A DNA stretch of 43,718 bases from Verrucomicrobiota bacterium (lineage in GTDB: Bacteria > Verrucomicrobiota > Verrucomicrobiia > Limisphaerales > SIBE01): positions 1 to 43,718 of the forward strand of contig JACPRI010000023.1 in assembly GCA_016190065.1 (NCBI GenBank). The letters are read 5' to 3'. The notes beneath the pieces are model-generated. The model saw only the letters and a program-made list of their open reading frames with translations, searched no databases and had not been told where the DNA came from. Made by a program: the position numbers and the translations under genes. Position 1 is the stretch's first letter; every line of letters starts with the position of its first letter. Shown here piece after piece: positions 19,394 through 28,546 of the stretch.

Positions 19394-19615
19394 TTAACGT
19401 CCGTTCTTTGGCTTGTTCGAAGACCGTCGGCGGATCCCGACGACATGCGGCGGGTCGATGATATCGATTCCGCCTTGTTCGTCCTCGATCACCAGATTGT
19501 GACGCCCGACGAGGACAAACTCAGGATGATGCACCACGTATTGTTCCCCGTCAGATGTCCGCACGATGAACGGCCCTTGCTTGCTCAGGCGTTTGCGGAT
19601 GGCAGCGACGTTCAT
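19394..19615 (-). CDS. Small orphan protein of the 'F.+R.SDG...VHHPEFV' type
   Basis: MNVAAIRKRLSKQGPFIVRTSDGEQYVVHHPEFVLVGRHNLVIEDEQGGIDIIDPPHVVGIRRR; paralogue at 29569-29805. Confidence 0.65.
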   Translation of the reverse strand: MNVAAIRKRLSKQGPFIVRTSDGEQYVVHHPEFVLVGRHNLVIEDEQGGIDIIDPPHVVGIRRRSSNKPKNGR

Positions 19616-19775
19616 ACGGGCCGCTTCTCGCTCAATTCTTCTGGATCGTCAAGTTCCAGTTCGCGCATCACGCATTAAGTGTGTATCCATCAGCCGTGCC
19701 AGATTCCCTCTGACAACCTTGCTCGCTGCTGGTTTGCATTTTCTTGCTTACGCCGCATTATCTGTGGATCAGGTT

Positions 19776-20720
19776 ATGCAAAATGCTTCTCCAGCTCTGG
19801 ATGGCCTGGGATTTGCCTTCGCGGTGATGTCGGTTTTCGTGAGTCTCACCGGCAACGTCGTCGGCCAGGTTCAGCTTCCCAACCAGGCTCCGGTACAAAC
19901 GCCTTTCCAAGCACCCACCCAAGCCCAGCCCGAAGGACGCTTGGCCAGCGTCAACGGCATGCAAATGTATTACGAAGTCTATGGCGAAGGCCGGCCTCTC
20001 GTCCTGCTCCACGGTTTCAAAGCCTCCAGCGAAGTTTGGCGGCCGATCGCATTGGACTTCGCCAAACAACATCGCGTCATTGTCCCGGATCTTCGCGGGC
20101 ACGGACGCTCGACGAATCCCGCCAAGCAATTCACCCATCGCCAGTCCGCGCTCGACGTGTTCGGCTTGCTGGATCTCCTCAAGATCGACCAATTCAGCGC
20201 CATCGGCATCAGCAGCGGAGGGATGAGCTTGCTGCACATGGCGACGCAAAGGCCCGACCGCGTCGAAGCCATGATTTTGATCGGTGCCACGATGTATTTC
20301 CCGGACGAAGCCCGCGCGCTCATGGGGCAGACGACGATTGAGTCGATCACGCCTGAAGAATGGCAGCACGCACGGCGAATTCATAAGCTCGGCGATGACC
20401 AAATCCGAGAACTCGTCCGTCAATTCAACGCTTTGAAGGACAGTTATGACGACATGAATTTCACCCCGCCGTTTCTCTCGAAGATTCGCGCCCGGACACT
20501 GATCATTCATGGAGATCGCGACCCGTTTTTCCCGGTGCCGATGGCGGTGGAGATGTACCGCGCGATTCCTCAGGCGTATCTCTGGGTCATCCCGAATGGC
20601 GGTCACGTGCCGGTCTTTGGCGATCCGGGCTATTTCGTGAAAACGTCCCTGGAGTTCCTGCAAGTCAGCGCCAAGGCAGAAGAGGTTCGTCCCCCGGTGC
20701 AGACTGGACGCGGCCGCTGA
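19776..20720 (+). CDS. Alpha/beta hydrolase
   Basis: PLVLLHGFKASSEVW, VIVPDLRGHGRSTNPA, SAIGISSGGMSLLHMA (nucleophile elbow), HGDRDPFFPV, GGHVPVF. Confidence 0.9.
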   Translation: MQNASPALDGLGFAFAVMSVFVSLTGNVVGQVQLPNQAPVQTPFQAPTQAQPEGRLASVNGMQMYYEVYGEGRPLVLLHGFKASSEVWRPIALDFAKQHRVIVPDLRGHGRSTNPAKQFTHRQSALDVFGLLDLLKIDQFSAIGISSGGMSLLHMATQRPDRVEAMILIGATMYFPDEARALMGQTTIESITPEEWQHARRIHKLGDDQIRELVRQFNALKDSYDDMNFTPPFLSKIRARTLIIHGDRDPFFPVPMAVEMYRAIPQAYLWVIPNGGHVPVFGDPGYFVKTSLEFLQVSAKAEEVRPPVQTGRGR

Positions 20721-20721
20721 G

Positions 20722-22728
20722 ATGTTCGCCGTTCGCACGTCGCTGCGCGGTGAGCGCGCGGGACCGGCGGACTCATTGAGAATGCGAAATCCGGAAGAGA
20801 TCAGAACAGCCCGAGAGCTGATTCGGGACGGGAAGTTGGACGAGGCTTCCACTTTGTTGCGCCGCTGCCTGGAACGCGACGCCGCCAACGCCGAGGTCTG
20901 GCTTCTGATGGCTCAAGTCGTCCGGCTCGCGGGCGATCCGAAGATGGCCTTGGAATTGATCGGGACGGCCTTGTCGCGGCAGGCGCGCCGAGCGGAATTC
21001 CTCATTGAGAAAGCAATGATTTTGGCGGCGTTGGGCCGAGTGGCTGAAGCCCGCGCCATTTGCGAGCGCGGTCTGGACTTTGACAAACTGAATTTCGAGA
21101 GCCACGCCGCGCTGGGCCGATATCACATTTCCCTGGGGCAACTGGACCCGGCTGTGCGTCATTTGCGCGCGGCCATCAAACTTCGACCCGGGATCGCCGA
21201 AACTCACAGTTTGCTGGGCCACGTGCTCATGGATGTTGGGAATTGGGCGGACGCGGAAGCGAGTCTTCAAGCCTGTTTGAAGCTCGAACCGAATCATGTC
21301 CGAGGCCTTTGGGGACTGGGCAACCTGTACCGGCAACGCGCTCGCACCGGCGAGGCGATCGAGTCTTACCATCGCGCGCTCGCCCTGAAACCCAATGAGC
21401 CTTCTCTCCTGAGCAACCTCGGAAATACCTGGCTGGATTTGGGAGAACATGAACAGGCCATTGCGTGCTACGCGCAAGCGCTGCGGCAGAATCCGAACTC
21501 GTCCGTGACGCACAGCAACTTGATCGTGGCGCTTCACTATGCCTCTGTCGTTGATCGCAATCAGATCGCCGCGGCGCATCGGGAGTGGGCTAGCCGCCAC
21601 GCCCGGAATCTTCCACGGCTCCGCCAACGCGCGCAGCGACCGCCATCGGATGGGCGAAAATTGCGTTTGGGACTTGTCTCGGCGGATTTTCGGCAGCATC
21701 CCGTGGGCCGCGTGGCTGAGGTCCTGTGCCGTTACTTGGATTCCGCGCGCTTCGATCTGTTGATCTACGACAACGGTACGCGCGCCGATCAGACCACGGC
21801 CACGCTGCAATCCTTGATTTCAAATTGGCGAAAGATCGCTCATCTCTCCGATGACGCCGCCGCCAAGCTGATCTTCGATGATGGGATCGACATTCTCGCG
21901 GACCTCTCCGGGCACACGGGCGGCCATCGTCTTCTGGTGTTTGCTCGGCAACCCGCGCCGCTGCAAATCACCCTCTTTGCCTATCCGAACACGACGGGAT
22001 TGGAAACGATGCAGTATCGAATCACGGATTTGGACTCCGATCCTCCAGGAGTGACCGATGCGCTTTACACGGAGACGCTGGTACGGCTTTCGAAGATCGC
22101 GTGGGCCTGCATGCCGCCGAGCGATGCCCCGAGCATTCCTACGCCCGCGACTGGAGAGGCGCCTTTCATTTTCGGTTGCTTGAACAATCCGAGCAAGATC
22201 AGCGCGGCGTGCGCTCAGGTCTGGAGCGAAATCCTCAAAGCCCGTCCGGATTCGCGACTGATGCTGCTGGTCAGAAATGATCCGGAACACGAACGGCGCT
22301 TGCTCGCGAAGTTCGGAAAATTCGGCGTCCGCCCCGAGCAGCTTCGGTTTGTTCCGCAGACGTCTCAGTCGGGCTACCTGGGCTATCATTACTCCATCGA
22401 TTTGATGTTGGATCCGTTTCCCTACAACGGCGGCGTCACGACGTGGGATGCGCTTTGGATGGGAGTTCCGGTGCTCACGTTGGCCGGAGACAGCTACGTC
22501 TCGCGACAGGGAATCAGCCTCCTTAAGAACGCGGGCCTGAATGAGTTTGTTGTGGCTTCAGGCCGGGAGCTGGTCGAGCGAGCGGTTACGATGGCGGGCG
22601 CAGGCAGACTCACGGAACGCCGCCGCCAGGAGATTCGCGGTCGATTGCAGCATTCGGCCTTGATGGACTACGCAAGCTACGGAAACGAATTGAGCCAGGT
22701 TCTGCTGAAGCTCTGGGAGGCGCCGTGA
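20722..22728 (+). CDS. TPR-repeat protein with GT41 O-GlcNAc transferase-like C-terminus
   Basis: N-terminal TPRs (NAEVWLLMAQVVRLAGDPKMALELIGTAL...), C-terminal KLRLGLVSADFRQHPVGR, DILADLSGHTGGHRLLVFARQPAPLQITLFAYPNTTG, LDPFPYNGGVTTWDALWMGVPVLTLAGDSYVSR. Confidence 0.9.
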   Translation: MFAVRTSLRGERAGPADSLRMRNPEEIRTARELIRDGKLDEASTLLRRCLERDAANAEVWLLMAQVVRLAGDPKMALELIGTALSRQARRAEFLIEKAMILAALGRVAEARAICERGLDFDKLNFESHAALGRYHISLGQLDPAVRHLRAAIKLRPGIAETHSLLGHVLMDVGNWADAEASLQACLKLEPNHVRGLWGLGNLYRQRARTGEAIESYHRALALKPNEPSLLSNLGNTWLDLGEHEQAIACYAQALRQNPNSSVTHSNLIVALHYASVVDRNQIAAAHREWASRHARNLPRLRQRAQRPPSDGRKLRLGLVSADFRQHPVGRVAEVLCRYLDSARFDLLIYDNGTRADQTTATLQSLISNWRKIAHLSDDAAAKLIFDDGIDILADLSGHTGGHRLLVFARQPAPLQITLFAYPNTTGLETMQYRITDLDSDPPGVTDALYTETLVRLSKIAWACMPPSDAPSIPTPATGEAPFIFGCLNNPSKISAACAQVWSEILKARPDSRLMLLVRNDPEHERRLLAKFGKFGVRPEQLRFVPQTSQSGYLGYHYSIDLMLDPFPYNGGVTTWDALWMGVPVLTLAGDSYVSRQGISLLKNAGLNEFVVASGRELVERAVTMAGAGRLTERRRQEIRGRLQHSALMDYASYGNELSQVLLKLWEAP

Positions 22729-22747
22729 AGCGCGCTGGTCTCAGACT

Positions 22748-22787
22748 CCAAATTCATTTCAAATTTGAAATTTGAGATTGGAAATGG
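22748..22787. repeat. TTTGAAATTTGAGATT repeat, copy 2 (intergenic)
   Basis: ccaaattcatttcaaatttgaaatttgagattggaaatgg; shares 19 nt with the copy inside the CDS at 9074-9105. Confidence 0.8.
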
Positions 22788-22912
22788 GCTGGGTGCAGGG
22801 GTGCAGGAGAAGAGACTTGACCCGGCTTCCCGCTTTCGCCCGTCAGGAATCGCGTACTTGAATTTTCTCCCTTTCGCGGCCGTCGGTTTCGTGGTCAACT
22901 CCCGGTGCGCCT

Positions 22913-24346
22913 ATGAAACGAAGAACATTTCTCCAATGGAGTGCCGGCACTGCTATGACACTTTCCCTTCCTCTCCCGCTCGTGCGAGCTGATGAACCCT
23001 CGGAACTCTTTAAGATTTCGCTGGCGGAGTGGTCGCTGAACAAGACTCTTCGGGCCGGGAAGATGACGAACCTCGATTTTCCTCGGATAGCCAAACGCGA
23101 GTTCGAGATCGACTGCATCGAGTTCGTCGATCAGTTCTTCCAGGACAAAGCCAAGGACCTGCAATACCTCCGGGAAGTGAAGAACCGGGCCGAGAGCGAA
23201 GGCGTCGCCACGGGCCTGATCATGCTGGACACGACTGGCGATCTCGGCGCGGCGGATAAGGCGGCTCGAGACAAAGCCGTGGAGAAAACGTTCGAGTGGA
23301 TCGACGCCGCAAAGTTCCTCGGTTGCCGTATGGTCCGGATCAATGCGCGTGGGCCTCAGCAGGCGGACGACTTGCGCGCACGAGTCGCCGAGAGCGGCGC
23401 GCGTTTGGCGGATTTCGCCGCCGAACGCAATCTGAGCGTCGGCATCGAGAACCACGGCGGGCTCTCTTCGGATCCGGAGTGGCTTGTGTCCGTCATGAAG
23501 GCCGTGAACAAGCCCAATTTCGGAATCCTTCCGGATTTCGGCAACTTCCCGGAATCCGTCAACCGATACGATGCGGTCGAAATGTTCATGCCCTACGCCA
23601 AAGGCGTGAGCGCCAAGGCCTCGCGGTTCACGCCGGAGGGCTTGGTAGGCGAAACAGACTACTTCCGCATGATGCGCATCGTCCGCGATGGCGGATACCA
23701 CGGATTTGTTGGGGTCGAATCGGGCGCTCAGACGCAGGAAGGTGAAGCGGAGGCGATCCGAAAGACGCGCGATCTGCTGAAGCGCGTTCGGCTCGACCAA
23801 GCGCGCGTAACGCCGATTTTCAATGGCAAGAACCTCGACGGCTGGACAAAGATCGAAGGCGGAGAATGGACCATTGAGGAAGGAATGCTGGTGGGCCGAC
23901 ACGGCAAGAACTGGTCCACGAACCCGGAGAAGAGTGGTTCCTGGCTCAGCACGGACAAACCATACGGCGATTTCCGGCTCGAGCTTCAGTTCACCATCAG
24001 CAAAGGCACTAACAGCGGAATCCTCTTCCGATCCTCACACGAAAAGAATCCGTCCTTCACCGGCTACGAGATGCAGATCCACGATTCCCCGGGACGCCCT
24101 CCCTCAAAAAATGGCCCCTGCTCGATTTACGCTGTGGCGGCTCCGACGAAAAACGTCATCCGTCCCGCCGGCCAGTGGAATACGGTGACGATCCTGGCTC
24201 AAGGGCCGAAGATCGTGATCGAGATGAATGGAGAACGGACCATCGACACGGAATTGGAGCGCTCGATGCGCGGGTACATCGGCTTGCAGAACCACGATGA
24301 CCGCTCGGAAGTGAGGTTCCGGAACATTCGGCTCCAGGAGCTGTGA
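22913..24346 (+). CDS. Xylose-isomerase-like TIM barrel fused to DUF1080, with export signal
   Basis: MKRRTFLQWSAGTAMTLSLPLPLVRA; FKISLAEWSLNKTLRAGKMTNLDFPRIAKREFEIDCIEFVDQFF (TIM barrel); C-terminal TPIFNGKNLDGWTKIEGGEWTIEEGMLVGR..FRLELQFTISKGTNSGILFRS (DUF1080). Confidence 0.9.
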   Translation: MKRRTFLQWSAGTAMTLSLPLPLVRADEPSELFKISLAEWSLNKTLRAGKMTNLDFPRIAKREFEIDCIEFVDQFFQDKAKDLQYLREVKNRAESEGVATGLIMLDTTGDLGAADKAARDKAVEKTFEWIDAAKFLGCRMVRINARGPQQADDLRARVAESGARLADFAAERNLSVGIENHGGLSSDPEWLVSVMKAVNKPNFGILPDFGNFPESVNRYDAVEMFMPYAKGVSAKASRFTPEGLVGETDYFRMMRIVRDGGYHGFVGVESGAQTQEGEAEAIRKTRDLLKRVRLDQARVTPIFNGKNLDGWTKIEGGEWTIEEGMLVGRHGKNWSTNPEKSGSWLSTDKPYGDFRLELQFTISKGTNSGILFRSSHEKNPSFTGYEMQIHDSPGRPPSKNGPCSIYAVAAPTKNVIRPAGQWNTVTILAQGPKIVIEMNGERTIDTELERSMRGYIGLQNHDDRSEVRFRNIRLQEL

Positions 24347-24502
24347 GCGCAATTCGGTCGGCCTGAACCTCCCGTTCGGCACGGCAATCGTCCAAATTGC
24401 TCGCGATCTGTGAAGAGATTTCTCGTCCGCGTAATCGAACGGTGGAATCGAGGACGAGGACGGTTCGGTTGCGGCTCCGCCAGGCTTTGCCGCGCTCCGT
24501 GT

Positions 24503-25186
24503 TCAAAGCGCGTTCCACAACCGCTCGAACTCCACTCCAAATGCCTTCACCAGCCGCTCGTCGCCGGTAACGATGATGTTCTCCTGATTGTAATCGGAGG
24601 CGCTTCGGGTCCAGTTGAAACTGCCGGTCACCAACGTCGCCTTGTCGAACAGCGCGAACTTGTGGTGCATGTGGTCCGGGCTTTGATCCAGCCGCACCTC
24701 CGTCCCGGACCGCCGGAACCGGTCGATGTCGGATCCCGCGTCCCGCGCCTTCTGATCGTCGCTGATGATGCGCACGCGCACCCCGCGCCGGTGGGCGGCG
24801 AGGATGGCGTCCGCGATGACGTTGTCCGCGATGGTGAACACGCACAGGTCGGCAGCGTGGCGTGCGTTGCTCAGCAGGCCGATGATGCGGCGCGCACAAT
24901 CCGGCCCGGGAGTGAAGCAAGCCTCGGACGCGCTTCGTTCCTCGCGGTCTGCCCTGGGCAGGAGCAGCTTGTTTACGTCCTCCAGCCACTGGAGCACTTC
25001 GCGCGCTGAGATGTCGGCTAACGCTTCACGGGCCAGCGCGAATGCCCGGTTGCGCGCCACATTGCGCCGGTGGTTGTCCAGCTTCGCGTCGGCGATGACC
25101 TGCGCCAGGGCGCGCTTTTCACCGCTGGACAAGCGGCAGTCGTCGAGGGTCTCGGCGAGCAACGCCTCCAACTCGTGCGGGGTCAT
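24503..25186 (-). CDS. Single-HKD phospholipase D superfamily protein
   Basis: RVRIISDDQKARDAGSDIDRFRRSGTEVRLDQSPDHMHHKFALFDKATLVTGSFNWTRSASDYNQEN: one HxK(x)4D motif. Confidence 0.88.
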   Translation of the reverse strand: MTPHELEALLAETLDDCRLSSGEKRALAQVIADAKLDNHRRNVARNRAFALAREALADISAREVLQWLEDVNKLLLPRADREERSASEACFTPGPDCARRIIGLLSNARHAADLCVFTIADNVIADAILAAHRRGVRVRIISDDQKARDAGSDIDRFRRSGTEVRLDQSPDHMHHKFALFDKATLVTGSFNWTRSASDYNQENIIVTGDERLVKAFGVEFERLWNAL

Positions 25187-25198
25187 GACGGCGCAGGA

Positions 25199-25945
25199 CT
25201 ACGGTTTAAGAGGTTCCATCCGCGCGAATTGAAGTTTGATCCAATTGACGACCTTTTCCACCATGATGGCCGTGAATTCCCCGGCGAAAACGTGGCTGGC
25301 GCCTTTGATCTCGATTAATTCCACCGGATCGTTGGCTTTCCGGAAAATATCGTGGGCATCCTGGATCGGGACGACATCGTCTTCAGTCCCATGGACGAGC
25401 AACCACGGCGCCTTGATCTGTGGAGCTCGGTCTGCAACGGAATTGATCTTCGCCATGTCGTCCATGTAGGCCTGCGAGAGCGGGCAAGCCGGTTCGTCCC
25501 ACATGAAACCTTCACCGGGTTTCACGTTGCCGAATTCACGGTCGGCGAAAGCTTTCGTGTGAACCATGCCCGCCAGCGAAACCAAGAGCCGGATGCGCTT
25601 GTCCTGGCTGGCGCGCAGCACACCGACGGCGCCGCCCATGCTATGCCCCGCGTAGCAAATCCTGCGATCCGGAAGAGCGTCCAGAACCGCACCCAGGTCG
25701 GAGACCTCTTTCGAAACGGTTGAGTCAACGAATTGGCCTCCCGATGCGCCGTTGCCGGAGAAAGAAATCCGCAGAGCTGGAATTCCGGCCTGGTTCAACC
25801 CTTCTGCCAGCGCCCCGACGAATGGCCTGTCCTTGTTGCCGGTTACGCCGTGGCCGATCACGACCACGTCTTTGGAATTCGCCTTTCCGGGGTGAAAGGC
25901 GTAATCGATCCGCTCGCCTTGAGCATTTTTGATTTCGCCGAACAT
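25199..25945 (-). CDS. Alpha/beta hydrolase
   Basis: VVVIGHGVTGNKDRPFV, RICYAGHSMGGAVGVL, LLVHGTEDDVVPIQDA, GASHVFAGE. Confidence 0.9.
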   Translation of the reverse strand: MFGEIKNAQGERIDYAFHPGKANSKDVVVIGHGVTGNKDRPFVGALAEGLNQAGIPALRISFSGNGASGGQFVDSTVSKEVSDLGAVLDALPDRRICYAGHSMGGAVGVLRASQDKRIRLLVSLAGMVHTKAFADREFGNVKPGEGFMWDEPACPLSQAYMDDMAKINSVADRAPQIKAPWLLVHGTEDDVVPIQDAHDIFRKANDPVELIEIKGASHVFAGEFTAIMVEKVVNWIKLQFARMEPLKP

Positions 25946-26044
25946 AACTCTTTGAGTTTGCTTTTGCACTGCACGGCCCGGCATGAGTCCCGGTCGATGC
26001 CAGGGCGTTCTTAGCGGCTCCGGTGCCGTTGAGCAAACTCGAAA

Positions 26045-27412
26045 TCACGCGGCGAGCGAGGCGACGGCTTCCGAGTGTTTGAATGGCCGATGACGGGGAA
26101 AGTTTGGGGAAGTCTTCAGGCGGGCCTTGAACCGGCGGCGCCGGTCTTGGGTTTCCTCGGCCGAGTAGAGCGTCTTGACCAACCGCAGAAATCCCTGCTG
26201 CAGTTCGACAACGCTCATGTCGCGTGGCCTGAGATTAATGTCGAACAGCGTGCAGAGTTCCCATGCCTGGTCGCGAATGATCCGCCCTTCCGCTTTGAGC
26301 CGACGGTAGAGCGGCGTTCCAGGAAAAGCCGTCAGAAAGGTGACCTGCACTTCGTAGAGACCCGAGTCACGCACGAAGGCCAGAACATCATCGAAGACTT
26401 CCGGCGTGTCGCCATCGAGACCGAGGATAAAGCAACCGTTGACCGTGATGCCGTAGGATTGAATTTTAGCGATGGCTTCCTGGTAGCGCTCTTGCTGGCG
26501 CATCTTCCAGTTGGCATTCAGTTCGACTCCATCCAGGCTGACCTTTCGAGGGCTTTCCAAGCCGATCAGGATTTGCTGGCAGCCGGAGTCCCGCATCAGC
26601 CCCAGAAGCTCGTCGTCCTTGGCCACGTTGAGGTCTTCTTCCGTGAACCAGCGCAAATTCTCCTTCGCCAGCGCGCGAAGCAGTTCCTTGTAATGGCTGT
26701 AGTTGACAAAACTGTTGTCGTCGGCGAATTCGATGAACGGACGCGGCCAAATCCGTTTGATGGCGTGGATTTCCTCGATCACCTTGGCGACGGGTTTCAC
26801 CTTATATCTTGGGGTGAGAAGAATCGAGCTGGCACAAAAGGCGCATTTATGCGGACAGCCTCGGCTCGTCTGGACTGTGATCCGATTGTATTTGTCCGGA
26901 TCGAGAAGATCGAAGCGGGGCAGGGGAGCGTCTCGCAGGTCAAAAGCGCCCCGCGGCGATTGGATGTAATAAGGCTTGAGCGAGCCCGTCTCTAAGTCAG
27001 CCAAGACGGAGGGCCACAGCGGCTCGCCTTCTCCCACCACCACGCTTGTGCAATGTTCCTTGGCTTCCTCCGGTACGGACGAGACATGCAATCCGCCCAG
27101 GACAACCGGAACATGTTTGGCCCGATAAAAATCCCCAAGCTCGTAAGCTTCGTTGATCTGCGCGGAAAAGGAACTGATCGCGACTAGGTCGTAATCTTCC
27201 GGCAGCGAGTCACATTTCTTCAAATCCGCAATCTCGCGATATTCGACCTTGAACTTGTCCGGCGTCAACCCGGCCAGAGTCAACAGTGACAAACTGGGCA
27301 TGGAGGCGATGAGCTTGTTCCGCTCGACAAAGCCGGGCAGCGTTAGACCAAGTTTCGTGAGTTCGTCGTTGTGCGCGCGCACACCGCTCATGGCAATAAA
27401 TCCAATTTTCAT
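26045..27412 (-). CDS. B12-binding-type radical SAM protein
   Basis: TSRGCPHKCAFCASS (CxxxCxxC); N-terminal MKIGFIAMSGVRAHNDELTK...VPVVLGGLHVSSVPEEAKEHC. Confidence 0.9.
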   Translation of the reverse strand: MKIGFIAMSGVRAHNDELTKLGLTLPGFVERNKLIASMPSLSLLTLAGLTPDKFKVEYREIADLKKCDSLPEDYDLVAISSFSAQINEAYELGDFYRAKHVPVVLGGLHVSSVPEEAKEHCTSVVVGEGEPLWPSVLADLETGSLKPYYIQSPRGAFDLRDAPLPRFDLLDPDKYNRITVQTSRGCPHKCAFCASSILLTPRYKVKPVAKVIEEIHAIKRIWPRPFIEFADDNSFVNYSHYKELLRALAKENLRWFTEEDLNVAKDDELLGLMRDSGCQQILIGLESPRKVSLDGVELNANWKMRQQERYQEAIAKIQSYGITVNGCFILGLDGDTPEVFDDVLAFVRDSGLYEVQVTFLTAFPGTPLYRRLKAEGRIIRDQAWELCTLFDINLRPRDMSVVELQQGFLRLVKTLYSAEETQDRRRRFKARLKTSPNFPRHRPFKHSEAVASLAA

Positions 27413-27804
27413 AATTTGATAATCTCCCAGAGCAAGAAACAGCCGCCCAGAATCAGGCTGACCACGGGAACGGCGAAGAACGTCCGGGCTTTCGGGCAGT
27501 GCGCCGTAACGAAACAGCAGACCGGCATGGTGATCGCACCTACAATGAACGCCCAGGACGCCACTTGCGCGCCTGGCCCGACGACCGCGAAGGTTCGAAC
27601 CGTGAGGAAAAGCAGCAGATTGACCGTGCCCAATCCGAAGAAAGAAATGTGTCCCAGCCGGTAAAGCCGCCGCTTGAAGCTGGCGTAGCCGCCGAGCCAG
27701 TTCTCTCGATGGAAGTTCAAGCCGAGGAGGAAGCCGGACGCGAAGCCTAAGACAATCCAAAGCCAGGCCATGATGAGGTTCAGTTGGGGAAAAGAGTATT
27801 TCAT
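27409..27804 (-). CDS. Small polytopic membrane protein, coupled to the radical SAM gene
   Basis: MKYSFPQLNLIMAWLWIVLGFASGFLLGLNFHRENWLGGYASFKRRLYRLGHISFFGLGTVNLLLFLTVRTFAVVG...; ATGA overlap at 27409-27412. Confidence 0.75.
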   Translation of the reverse strand: MKYSFPQLNLIMAWLWIVLGFASGFLLGLNFHRENWLGGYASFKRRLYRLGHISFFGLGTVNLLLFLTVRTFAVVGPGAQVASWAFIVGAITMPVCCFVTAHCPKARTFFAVPVVSLILGGCFLLWEIIKL

Positions 27805-27840
27805 TTGCTTGCGGCCGGGTGGGTGTTAAGAATCCAAGGT

Positions 27841-28251
27841 ATGGGTCCAATCAAGGAAAAGTATTATCGCGGTCTATTTCTGATCGCTGCGATCTACGAC
27901 TTCCTTCTGGGAATCGTGTTCACCTTTTTCCACGCGCGTGCTTTCGAGGCGTTGGGTATACGCGAGCAGATGCCTCAATTTGGCGGTTATCTTTCGCTCC
28001 TGGGTGCGTTCGTATTCGTGATTGGCGTGGCTTATTATCTGATTTCCCGAGGCGATCTGCAGCGAAATCTCGATTTGATTCTCATTGGTGTGCTGTACAA
28101 GTTGGCTTACTGCACCATCGCCTTGTATTATGCGCTCATCGGAAACGTGCCGCACCTGATCTTCGTGGCTGTGTTTGGTGTAGCAGACATGATCTTTTTC
28201 GTTCTCATGGCAGAGTGCTATATTTTTTTGCGGAAGGCAGTAAGAACCTAG
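27841..28251 (+). CDS. Small four-helix membrane protein
   Basis: MGPIKEKYYRGLFLIAAIYDFLLGIVFTFFHARAFEALGIREQMPQFGGYLSLLGAFVFVIGVAYYLISRGDLQRNLDLILIGVLYKLAY. Confidence 0.75.
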   Translation: MGPIKEKYYRGLFLIAAIYDFLLGIVFTFFHARAFEALGIREQMPQFGGYLSLLGAFVFVIGVAYYLISRGDLQRNLDLILIGVLYKLAYCTIALYYALIGNVPHLIFVAVFGVADMIFFVLMAECYIFLRKAVRT

Positions 28252-28297
28252 CGGGATCTTGACATTACGCGCGGAAAGGAAAAAGAAACTTGGCTCG

Positions 28298-28437
28298 AGC
28301 CGCCGCTTGAAGCTGGCGTAGCCGCCCAACCAATCCTCGCGGGGGAAATTCAAACGAAGGACCATTCCCGAGATGAACCCGATCAAGATCCAGCTCCAGG
28401 CGACGACCAGATTCAGTTGAGGAACGCTCAAGTTCAT
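28298..28437 (-). pseudogene. Truncated duplicate of the 5' part of the 27409-27804 membrane-protein gene
   Basis: MNLSVPQLNLVVAWSWILIGFISGMVLRLNFPREDWLGGYASFKRRL versus MKYSFPQLNLIMAWLWIVLGFASGFLLGLNFHRENWLGGYASFKRRL; gccgccgcttgaagctggcgtagccgcc is identical in both. Confidence 0.8.
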
Positions 28438-28546
28438 TTCCGTTGGCTCTTAGCAAGTCTCGCTCTCAAGTCAGGTGGAGGATACGGAAGCTTGCTGCCG
28501 GGGCGGTAATTGATAAATTCAGCGCCGCCATCAGCAAAATCAATCC

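Noticed and set aside
26045-27850. 601-aa ORF start upstream of the radical SAM gene
   Set aside because: The N-terminal ~146 residues are out of frame with, and overlap, the 27409-27804 membrane gene; the natural start is MKIGF at 27412.
27874-28437. 187-aa minus-strand ORF as an intact gene
   Set aside because: Only the first ~47 codons are homologous to a real protein; the rest is antisense to 27841-28251.
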